This document shows, piece after piece, positions 50,617-64,000 of a stretch of 64,000 bases of DNA. Source of the DNA: Azolla caroliniana (lineage: Eukaryota > Polypodiophyta); the NCBI GenBank assembly GCA_043228905.1, contig JBHGNT010000002.1, positions 4,092,001 to 4,156,000 of the forward strand, in the 5' to 3' direction. A program made the position numbers and the translations under genes. Position 1 is the stretch's first letter. Every line of letters starts with the position of its first letter. The notes below the pieces were generated by a model. It ran no database searches, was not told the DNA's origin, and saw only the letters and a program-made list of their open reading frames with translations.

Positions 50617-53215
50617 ATGGCCAGAAATGGTACCTTTCTTTATTTTACTCAAGACAATTCCTGCAGTTTCCATTTCAGATCTTTCTGTTCTGTTCTGTCC
50701 ATCCATCCATTTCTTGTTTGATTTCATGTTTGATTTCTTGTTTGATTTCATGTTTGATTTCATGTTCTGCAGGATCTCCCCGCCGGCGTGCCCTTGCAGA
50801 TCTTCCTGGTAACAAAGACTCTCCGATCTGTGGACTCATCCCATCCCTCTCCCGCATCCATATCTCTTCTCAATCCATCCTCAAGACCTCCCCTCTGTGC
50901 AGCAGCAGCAGAATCGCTGCTATGATCCATGACCATAACTCTGCTATGATCCCTGCAGGTTTTGGTCCCCCGCCTGCTGAAATCGCTGCAGGGATTGAAA
51001 GCCCCATCGGTGAGACCCTCCTAAGGTCCCAAGTCCAAATCCTTCTCAACAAGGTCGAATCTGAGGCTCCTCGCGACAACAGATTACCATTCTTCCAAGC
51101 AATAGCTCCGGATCTGTGCCCTAATTTCCACAGTCACTCCATATCTCCTGCGCTTCGATTTGTGGCTCCCACCCCTATGAACACCCCTTTAGGTGGGATC
51201 TCCATTCCTCCTCCTTCTTCTTCCACCCTCACCACTCCCATTCAATCTGATTCCTCTGCCTATGGCCGCCTTCGAGATGCATTTCATGGGAATGCTGTTG
51301 TCGCCATGGATTCTGAGGAATCCCGGCAAGATTCAGGTATCAAACTGTTCGTCGATCTCACCATTTCACCTCAAACGATGTCTGCAACGACAGAATTGAA
51401 CCGATTCAACAGCAACAATGAGGAAGATTCGACAGAAGAAGGGGTCATATCTTCAGCTGGAATCGTGTCTGTGTCTCAGAGAGGGTCTGGTCTTATGAAG
51501 CCCACTCCGATTCGGATTGCAGAATCGGTTACTTCCGGTGGAAACCATCATCATCATCATCATCATCATGCTGTTACTCCATTAACAGCCACTCATGAGG
51601 TATCAAATTACAGTTAGGGTTTTACTATTATGATTATCTTGGCATTGGTTAATTGCAGTTTTAAATTCATGAGGTAACAAATCAAAAGTTTAGGGTTTAT
51701 TTTCGCATTGGTTAATTGTAGTAACCAATGAGTTATCAAAAATTGAAGTTAGGGTTTTTTATCTTGGCAATGGTGATTGTAGTAACCTAATTATGAGGTA
51801 TCAAATTAAAAAGTTAAGGTTTTATCTTGGCATTGGTTAATTGTAGTAACCCATGAGTTAACCAAATTAAAAGTTAGGGTTTTTATCTTGGCAATGGTGA
51901 TTGTAGTAACCTAATTATGAGGTATCAAATTAAAAAGTTTAGGGTTTTATCTTGGCATCGGTTAATTGTAGTAACCCATGAGTTAACCAAATTAAAAGTT
52001 AGGGTTTTTATCTTGGCAATGGTGATTGTAGTAACCTAATTATGAGGTATCAAATTAAAAAGTTTAGGGTTTATGTTGGCATTGGTTAATTGTAGTAACC
52101 CATGAGATATGAGAATTGTAGTTAGGGTTTATCTTGGGAATGATGATTGTAGTAACCTATGAGGTATCAAAATTAAAAAGGTAGGGTTTATCTTGGCGTT
52201 GGTTAATCGTAGTAACCCATGAGGTATATAAAATTGTATTTAGGGTTTATCTTGGCATTGGTTAATTGTTGAAGTAACCTATGAGATATCAAATTAAAAG
52301 TTAGGGTTTGTCTTGGCAATTGTAGTAACCCATGAGGTATCAAATTAAAAAGGTAGGGTTTATCTTGGCATTGGCTAATCGTAGTAACCCATGAGGTATG
52401 AAAATTGTAGTTAGGGTTTATCTTGGCATTGGTTAATTGTTGAAGTAACCTATGAGATATCAAATCAAAGTTAGGGTTTGTCTTGGCAATTGTCGTAACC
52501 CATGAGGTATCAAATTAGAAAGGTAGGGTTTACCCATGAGGTATCTAATTAAAAAGGTAGGGTTTATCTTGGCATTGGCTAATCGTAGTAACCCATGAGG
52601 TATGAAAATTGTAGTTAGGGTTTATCTTGGCATTGGTTAATTGTTAAAGTAACACATGAGGTATCAAATCAAGTTAGGGTTTGTCTTGGCAATTGTCGTA
52701 ACCCATGAGGTATCAAATTAGAAAGGTAGGGTTTACCTTGGCGTTGGTTAATCGTAGTAACCCATGAAGTATGAAAATTGTAGTTAGAGTTTATCTTGGC
52801 ATTGGTTAATTGTTAAAGTAACACATGAGGTATCAAATCAAAGTTAGGGCGATTTGTATGAAGCTTTTTTTTTGTGTGTTTCATGACATAATTGTTATCT
52901 ATTGTATAGGATAAGGCGAGAACATTTCTCGGCAAGAGCACAACCCGAACCTTGCGGTTCGATTCCCCAGAGAAGAAGACTTCATCAGCCGATGAGACGT
53001 GCGGAGAAGTTGGGGCCTCGTGGGAGGGAGCTTGTGGTGAGCCGTTCGAAGAAGACGACCGAGCTTCAGAGTGGTCGGTCCTTGTGAACGTAAGCTCTCC
53101 TAATGGCAAGGAAGGAGATAATGAGTTCGATGATGGAGGTTGTTGGGCCGACTACGAGCCATGTGATGGGGATGAAGCCGATAATGGACCACATGAGAAT
53201 GCCATATCTATATAG
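50617..53215 (+). CDS. Unrecognised protein with N-terminal destruction-box-like motif (3 exons)
   Basis: I do not recognise the family. Exons 50617-50629, 50773-51599 and 52910-53215 join in frame to 381 residues. The first exon gives ATG plus three codons and one base before a GT donor, and the second begins at a good acceptor (TTCTGCAG). The protein starts MARNGSPRRRALADLPGN; RRALADLPGN resembles the cyclin-type destruction box. The middle is Ser/Pro/Ile-rich with a run of eight His (CAT repeats, about 51547-51570). The C-terminal exon is acidic (EWSVLVNVSSP, CWADYEP) and ends at TAG. Intron 2 is a minisatellite built on the exon 2 donor site. Inference: possibly a cell-cycle protein degraded by the APC/C; weak. 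Confidence 0.65.
51594..52850. repeat. Minisatellite of about 60-bp units containing the 5' splice junction
   Basis: About 21 degenerate units, spacing mostly 58-65 bp. The consensus is CATGAGGTATCAAATTA, then TTAGGGTTT, then ATCTTGGCATTGGTTAATTGTAG, then TAACC. The first unit begins in the last bases of exon 2, so most units repeat the ATGAG|GTAT donor and each also ends in an acceptor-like TTGTAG. TTAGGGTTT is a telomere-like motif. Confidence 0.9.
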
Positions 53216-54199
53216 TAACTAATAAAGACTCTCCGTCCGACAAAGCCCAAAACAAAGGTCTCTTAGGTATGATGGGTGTGTTTTCTCTTCTTCTTTTTTT
53301 GTTAAGAGCTATACTTCCTCCTTGACCAACTCCTTGTGGTCACGAAGGAGATCTCAATAAGGAAAGGAATGAGGAGATTCGTGTGGGGTCACTAAGTTGT
53401 GGCCGACACTCCAAATTGATTTGGATCTAGCATATTATACATATACAATGTATGGTCCGTGTTGCCCAAACTATCGTTTCTTATAATTGATAATGGTTTT
53501 ATTATTCGCCTAATGTTCGATCAATGCTTCATTTGCATATATGCTTTTGTTATACAATACCTTTGATATTTCTTGTGTACATTCTTGCATACATGCATGG
53601 ACTATTGAGTGTTAATCAAACAGAGTAACAATTAGATGCCACATGAGTATTCTCAATGTCATACATTACCATGACCATAATCTGTGTGCGTGCGTATGAA
53701 ACTTGGACTTTACATACAAATATATATGACACATATCTGTATACATACAAATAAGTTTATAACACATATTTGTAAATATACATCTCATATTTGTATTGTG
53801 ATCCTACATGCAAAACACACTATAAAATAAATTAGAAGATCTTAATGAGAAACCTACGTCATCCATCAATCATCAATTCATATTTTTTTATTGTTATGTT
53901 TACATACAAAAACACACAAAATAGTGGTCATGGATTTTCCCTCACACAACAAATTTACATAGTAAACAATGATGGCAAAAAACATGCATGTTGAATGTCG
54001 TCTCCACGAACATATACTTCTTCTTCTTCCTATTCAATTTGTTCCGTTTCAAAACCTCAAATCTAATTTAAGCAAATTGTCTATACAATCTAAATTTTTA
54101 CAAATTAACACCTATCTCATGAACTTGGTGACAGGCAAACACATAATAATATGTAAATGTCAACTAACTTGTACAAAAGACACTTCATATGTAGTTTCC
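53216..54199. other. Intergenic between convergent genes
   Basis: AT-rich 3' flanks of the unknown gene and the PP2C gene. No coding potential was recognised. Confidence 0.5.
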
Positions 54200-55947
54200 T
54201 CAAACCTCTTTAAAACGGATGACAATGCAAGAAATTTCATCAAAGCTACCACGCGATCTAGCTTCAGTGACAATAAACTTTGAAGCTGCCAAGGGATCAT
54301 ATATGTCCTTGATGAGGTCAACAACCTCTTGGTTGTTGGAGAAGGATACCCATAAGCCATTACTACCCAACACCAGAAATTGGCAGGAGATGTCGAGCAA
54401 AATATCGGAAACATCTGGTTTTGCGCTAAGGTGCCCCTTTAAATTTGCATCTCCGAATACACGGGTAACCGACAACATGCCATCAACTCGAGGAAGGTCA
54501 CCTGTATACAAGCAACACATATAAGTACGTTACGATTGCTAATGCCAATCATCGGAGACTCCAGACAAGCATGTGTGGACTGAGACATTTCAGCATTAAA
54601 TAGATCTAAGAATGAATATAGCAATTCGAAATTCTTATGTGGAGTTACGATATATAACATGGGACACTATTATTTCGCTTTCTAAAGAGAAAACCTTTGA
54701 AGGAGAATGACATAACAATGTTGTGATGACGAATGGCTTACAATATTGATCCCTTGTTGGGTTCGAAGGTAATTTAGTATCAAGGGCTGCCTTGCAAGGA
54801 GTTCAATGCTGTGTTTTAATGTTACAAGGGTTATAATCTTGTTAAATGTAAACTTGGTCATAGTAGGAAACCACTTATATAGCTCAAGGTCAACTTAATA
54901 TGTGTTCTAGATGTGAGTTTCACAATGCATTAAAGTTTACAATCATGATACACCAATGAAAGCTTTTTTTTATACAAAAACACAAGAGACCCCCTACCTG
55001 GGGAAAGTGATGATGTGTCCACACCATTGAAAGCTTTTTTTTTATATAAAAACACAAGAGACCCCCTACATGGGGAAAATGATGATGTGTCCACACAAAC
55101 CAATGAAAGCTTTTTTATAACAAAAACACAACAAGGAGGCCCTCCCACCTGGGAAAGTGATGATGTGTCCACCGCGCATCTCCACGTTGGCTCGTTCCAC
55201 AAGCCGGTCGGCCACGTGGTCCACCGACAACTGCACGGCGGCCCCGTCCTTGCACAAAACGGCGCGGGCATCCCCGACGTTGGCAACGATGAGGCGGGCG
55301 CCTGCGTGGAGGATCATGGCCGTCACGGCCGTGGCGCCTCCCCTGGCCGGCCCGAGCTCCGCCAAGATGCGGCGGTCGGTGCGTAGGTACGCGTCCCGCG
55401 TGGCACCCGCCGGGTCCGATCCGAGGCCGCCACCTTGCGTGAGGATGGCATCGAGGAGCGTGGATGCCAACCACCGCCCGACCTCTCCATCTCCACCATG
55501 GTCATCGAAGACCCCGAAGAACGCGACTTCCTCGTTACGGATCTCCGCGGTCACGTAATCGCGGCAGCCATGCCGAATTCGGGACATGTTGTCCTCTCTT
55601 CTTGGAGCACCACCCGTGGTGGTCTTTGTGTCTGGCCACGGCATGGTTTCCGATGACCCGGACCATCCCTCCGCGGCCGATCGCAAGATGTAGTAGCCGT
55701 AGATCACTTGGGGTTGCATGCCATGCTTTCGAGTGGCGCCACACCCCCTCGTCTCCTCCTCCGTGATGACACTTGTCGTGGGCGCCGTACCGGGATTTGT
55801 CCATGTGTCAGCATCCTCATCGTCGTCGTGAGGAGAGCGGTCCACATCAGCATGGGGTGGCCTCGAGATGCCGATGTGGCGGCCATGATGGTGATGATGA
55901 TGATGATGATGTGGATGCACAACCCAAGCCTCTTTCTCCTCCTCCAT
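54200..55947 (-). CDS. PP2C-like protein phosphatase (2 exons), metal site altered
   Basis: Exons 55149-55947 and 54200-54501 join in phase 1 to 366 residues. PM2C motifs in order: VFFGVFDDHGG-type block (VAFFGVFDDHGGDGE, 141-154), GGATAVTAMI, LIVANVGDARAVL (219-231), RANVEMRGGHI, RVDGMLSVTRVFGD (271-284), FLVLGSNGLW (308-317), FDEISCIVIRF (353-363). The family removes phosphate from Ser/Thr using two metal ions. Differences from consensus: DGH is DDH (D149), ASDGLW is GSNGLW (N314 at a metal-binding Asp), and the usual MED near the start is CRD. D148 and D354 are kept. The N terminus has a run of nine or more His encoded by CAT repeats. The intron carries repeated copies of the donor region. 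It may be a weak or non-catalytic phosphatase. Confidence 0.85.
54951..55172. repeat. Three-copy tandem repeat spanning the PP2C 5' splice site
   Basis: GATGATGTGTCC with its flanks occurs at 55159, 55081 and 55009, a period of 72-78 bp. The first copy includes the last bases of exon 1 and the donor (CCCAG|GTGGGA, minus strand). The copy at 54996-55020 has CCCAG|GTAGGG, another plausible donor. Each unit also carries AAAGCTTTTTT and CACAAGAG. Confidence 0.88.
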
Positions 55948-56789
55948 TTTAGTTTAGTTTTTTTTTTTGACAATCCCTTGAAGCATAAGATAATGGGAGT
56001 TATGGATAAGCATTGATCTTCATTTTGTTTTTTATTTATTTGACAATCCCTCAAAAGCATAAGATATTGGGAGTTATGGATAAGCATTGATCTTCGTTTT
56101 TGTCATTGTGTTATTAGTAATAGCTCAGCTTGGATAGATATAGCATATGACTTGGAAATTTGCCCAAATACAACCAAGCCCTAAAGTAGAGCGGTTTTAG
56201 TGAAGGAATTGTCTCTTTCAAATTAGGAGGGACATAATGCACTTCACCACATATTGACCCAAACCTAAACGTGGACCTTATCTCCCTGGTAATGATAATT
56301 AGGAAGCAATGTTGATCAATAGGATGACCTAGACACAAGACTTGATCACAAGTACATATGCAATAAATGACATATTGCTGTAAGTTTTGGTTAAATCAAG
56401 TGCCCAAGATAAGGACTCCAACAAGAGGACTCCTAGAAAACTATACAATCGACAAGAGAGGTCATTGTCAAATTTGGTATTTTGAAGGATTCAAGCACCT
56501 TAGCTTGAACAAAGGACGAAATTTCATGACTTTTAGAGCTCCTTTACAAAGAGATTGTCACATTTCACAACATTTCACATGGGGGTGGCAATTAGTCCTA
56601 AAACTCTAGAGACAACTTTGTTGTATCCCCCCTTCTTTCTTGTTCTTGCACTTAGTCTATAGTACCGAAGCCAATGTCGATGCCTGCATCCAGTTATGCT
56701 ACGTACAACATGTACTTAACTTTATATGTGGATAGCACATGTATAACCACAATGTAAAGTATGATTGATGTGGTAAGGATGTGAACCTT
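55948..56789. promoter_or_regulatory. Presumed PP2C upstream region
   Basis: Non-coding. A direct repeat of about 70 bp (GCATAAGATA, GGGAGTTATGGATAAGCATTGATCTTC) occurs at about 55982 and 56057. No specific control site was assigned. Confidence 0.35.
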
Positions 56790-57090
56790 ACCACAAGAGA
56801 CTAGATCAACTTTGTGGCTCACAGCATGAAGCCGATGAACAAGGTATTAAAGGATTGGATTCCAGATATCACCATGCCTTTCTTGGATGACATATACATT
56901 AAAGGATTCTCGGAGGAAGAGAACGATGAGACATTTGGAGAGGAAGGGTGCAAGTGTTTTTGTGGTCAACCACATTGTTTATTGTGATGATGTGATACAA
57001 AAGCTAGAAGATGAGCACATAACATTTTGTGGTGAAAAAACTATGCACCATATAGTCATAAGTCCTCCTTTGAAAAGGTGATGTCAGTTA
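56790..57090 (+). pseudogene. Relic of a gypsy reverse transcriptase
   Basis: From about 56797 the frame reads an in-frame TAG, then INFVAHSMKPMNKVLKDWIP, then TMPFLDDIYIKGF, then EENDETFGEEGCK. After a one-base shift it reads FVVNHI, and then, with the frame changing again, VIQKLEDEHITFCGEK. The PFLDDI block is the RT active site region (DD). It is a short degenerate fragment without LTRs. The exact lineage is not determined. Confidence 0.7.
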
Positions 57091-60000
57091 TGAGATGATA
57101 GAAGTATGCATGATCAAGTGAGGTGGTTCCTAGGTCCATATTACGCCCATATGGCTCAATCTCAATATGCCAAGACCAAACTGTAGTGATGTAGAGATTC
57201 AAAGGACTACTAATTAGGCTTCGACTTTGCAAAAAGCTAAGTATGTGGATGGGTCTCTTACCTTTGTAAGTCCAATGGGAATTTGTTAGGTCATCGATAA
57301 AGAAAGTGAAGGTGGGGGCCACTATGCAATTTGATGAGGGGCCAAAGAGCTTGGTAAGAGGCAAACGAATAGTGCCCAAGTGAAGAGGGAGTTAAGAGGC
57401 ATTGTATTAATGATCAAAGTGGATTACGACCATTTAATAGGCACAAAGGTTGTCATTGTCATTGTCTTCTGATTCCAACACCTAACATTGCAATGTAGAG
57501 ATAGATATACTATATTAACTTAGTAAATCTAGAAATTCATTATGTGATTGGGAAGCACAACGTCAAGACGAACATGTTTCCTAGAGCTAGGCATAAAAGG
57601 GAAGATAGAATCTAATATCGGAAGTCAAAGATGTAGCTTATAACTTTTTAAGTCAACCGGTGTAGTTGCCTAAGAATGAACTATGCAAAAAATCGTCACA
57701 TTCAAGGAGGATCAATGCTAGGGGGAAGGGTAGCACGTAGGAAGATTCCTAAACTAATAACTACAAATGCATCATGGTCTACAAGTAATTCCTTCATGAG
57801 GGATATCTAGGGAGACACCCAAAAAACATGTGAGGTGCACTACTAAAGGTGGTGCATGGGAAAGAGGATTAATCCATCCTATGAATTGAATTTCATGATA
57901 GCCCATCATGTGCAACATTCATGAAGCTCAAAAAATATTCATGGTAGGGAATTTATGAAGACATGGCAATCCAATACTTGTGAATTGCATTCAAATGTGT
58001 GACACATAGATGGATTGGGGCTCATGATCAATAATAATGTCATATAGGAAACCATTATTTTGGATACTTCCTAGTTTGGCATATAGGTGATATTCTTGCA
58101 ATTGTTGTATGACTTAACAAACATGGACATTGTGCTCCTCTTGAGGCTTCTAGCTAGTTCATAATATCATCTAGATTAGCATGTTGAGCAACCATGAAAT
58201 ATATCATTTATCGTATGTTAAAATGTCAAAAAGCATTTTTTTACAAAGATTCTCTAAGTCTAACTAGAAACCCATATTTTTCGTTGAATGGGGAATCCAC
58301 ACACATCAATACATGTTAGAGCCCATTCCATTGTCTTTCATTCAAACAATTGCTTCTATGCCACTTAGTGTAGATGACTGTATTTCACATTTCGCCCTAG
58401 ATAAGTTTGGGATTGAACTATCACATTTTGATACAATGCTCTGTCTTTGATCACATTCGACTATGCTTTCCACATGGTATAATAGAAAAGTCTGAAAATA
58501 AAAAGATTTAAAAATTGAAGATTGTCAGGACATTAGGTAGAATATACACCTAACCTAGAGGCCGTTATGTAGTTTTAGGGGAGATGATATAAGGTACATT
58601 ATGAGAGGTGTTTTGAAGTATTAAGCATAGTACGTAAAATTCGTGTTCGTCTAGCATAACATTCGTTTTCCTACGTTGGAAAACGAATGCGAATGTTATT
58701 CAAACATTCGTGTGTTTTTTTCCCCATTTTTTTAATGTTTTTTTTGTTTTTTCCCATTTTTTAGACTTATTTACCTCATAATAAATAGTTAATCCAAAAG
58801 TATGGTATTTATCATTCTTTGAGGGTGTTATTCTTACGCGAATGATTGAAACATTCACAAATGGTACGTATGGTTCATACTATGGTATTAAGGATTCAAA
58901 CCCAAGACCCTTGGGTCGTCAGCCAAAATAGCTTACAACAAGAGTAGGGCAATTTGTAACTCGTTACTTTCTCTCTTCACACTTAAAGTTGCCAAAGAAC
59001 AAAGGTGTGAGGCTTGGTAAGGGGCATGCCAATTTTGTAAGTCATTACTTTCCCTCTTCACACTTGTAGTTGCCAAAGAACCAACCATGGCAGTGAATAG
59101 AGAGTTGCAAAATACGCCAAACATAAGACTTCATAGAAAGTAGTCGTCATAAACCGTACGACTTCGTAGAGAGTTTCCGAATGCTCCAACCAATGCATTT
59201 CATAGAGAGTCAACGAACACGCCAACCAATAGCAATGAATCGAGAGTTATTGAATACGCCGCGGCCCAAACATGTAGCATGAGAATTAAAGGATGAACGA
59301 GAACAAGGAATCTGTACCGGCTCGGCTAAAGCCTAAACTGAACAGTTAAACTATTTTTAAACGGTTTGGCGGTTTAGCAATTTGGTTCGAGCTTGAGCTT
59401 CCGTAACCAATTTGAGCTCGGTTTGGGATAGCTTAAGCCGAACTTAACCATTTTGGGCTAAGTTGGTTCCAAAATCGATTATGGATTAATCGGTCTAGAT
59501 AAACTGGTTCCTAAGCTGGTTTATGCTTAAGCGGTTTAGGATCCGATTCAGTTCAAGTTTGAAAACTCCCAAACATGTTAAGGCTTATGGTTTGGAGTAC
59601 TAGGCCAAACCGGTTAAGCCAGAACTTGCCGATTCGTAGATGCAGCACCCATCAGAAATGTGAAAAGGATGCATACAAAAGGACGATCGACATGCGAATG
59701 AATCATTCAGGGTCTCGAGACACATAGGGCCCATCTACGATCAAAACAATTTGCTTTGTGATGAGGGGAGGGGTATTTTGGGAAATTATGTGAAATATGA
59801 TTGTTTTGGAGGGGGGGGGTTTGGGGGACATTTTTTCTTGCTAAAAAGGGAAAGAAAAAACGGAAGTTACTCTTTTTAGGTGGAGAAAATATATACATAT
59901 AGGATATGGTGGTTATACTACTGCTTGGCAGTTATAATTAAAACAAACCCCAAGAAAAAAATGGGAAGGCCAAGTGACACTGTCTCTTCTTCTTCTTCTT

Positions 60001-60126
60001 CTTCTTCTTCTTCTTCTTCTTCTTCTTCTTCTTTGCCACAGAAACCCAAAAGATTTGGAGAATCATTCAGGTTTTTGATTAAATAAAGCATTCAAGCTCA
60101 GAGATTGACCTAAATTCAGAATAATA
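57091..60126. other. Intergenic, no gene seen
   Basis: Mostly featureless AT-rich DNA. An 85-bp tandem duplication (CATTACTTTC..CTCTTCACACTT..GTTGCCAAAGAAC) lies at about 58945-59080. Dense GGTTTA/TAAACC-type degenerate repeats lie at about 59320-59620. A TCT run at 59981-60032 precedes the XTH gene and may lie in its 5' UTR. Confidence 0.5.

Positions 60127-64000
<3,874 letters not shown>

Noticed and set aside
55115-55558. Arg/Pro-rich frames on both strands over the PP2C exon
   Set aside because: They are GC-rich shadows of the PP2C frame, which carries all family motifs.
56887-57081. 64-codon frame as a small gene
   Set aside because: Part of it is the frameshifted continuation of a decayed gypsy RT.

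Overview
The window looks like nuclear DNA of a land plant, most probably a flowering plant. The basis is AT-rich intergenic DNA, intron-rich genes with plant-specific families (a BGLU42-like beta-glucosidase, an XTH, a plant-type bHLH), plant telomere-type AAACCCT motifs, and plant Ty1/copia, Ty3/gypsy and LINE retroelements. The species is not identified. All exon models below were built by eye from reading frame, family similarity and GT/GC-AG boundaries.

Layout. 1-1970: non-genic, with a large CATC/CATA microsatellite. 1971-6344 (+): complete 13-exon GH1 beta-glucosidase, 542 codons. 6345-10465: no gene seen. 10466-12732 (-): six-exon bHLH transcription factor whose first intron holds telomere-like blocks. 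12733-19140: no gene, with minisatellites and a C tract. 19155-22464: 5'-truncated, decayed LINE with a clean target-site duplication. 25391-41647: a four-level nest, in which an inverted-repeat element was split by gypsy element B (minus), B by gypsy element A (minus), and A by a Ty1/copia element (plus). Target-site duplications support each insertion, and LTR divergence agrees with the order. 41845-47499 (+): PIG-H, a subunit of the first enzyme of GPI-anchor synthesis. 50617-53215 (+): unrecognised three-exon gene with a cyclin-like destruction-box motif. 54200-55947 (-): two-exon PP2C-like phosphatase with altered metal-site residues. 56790-57090: gypsy RT relic. 60127 to the right edge (+): group-III-like XTH, cut by the window end.

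The host genes are unrelated housekeeping, signalling, cell-wall and regulatory genes; nothing suggests an operon or gene cluster. Two things stand out. First, gypsy element A does not read like a usual plant chromovirus. Its Gag, Pol and chromodomain resemble the Tf1/sushi (fungal/vertebrate) type. It also has a -1 frameshift signal at the gag-pol junction (slippery heptamer, 6-nt spacer, hairpin). In place of a tRNA primer site it has a 12-nt site complementary to its own predicted transcript start, the arrangement expected for self-primed reverse transcription. Second, three consecutive host genes (the unknown gene, the PP2C and the XTH) each carry a tandem duplication spanning a 5' splice site, which multiplies donor sites inside the intron.
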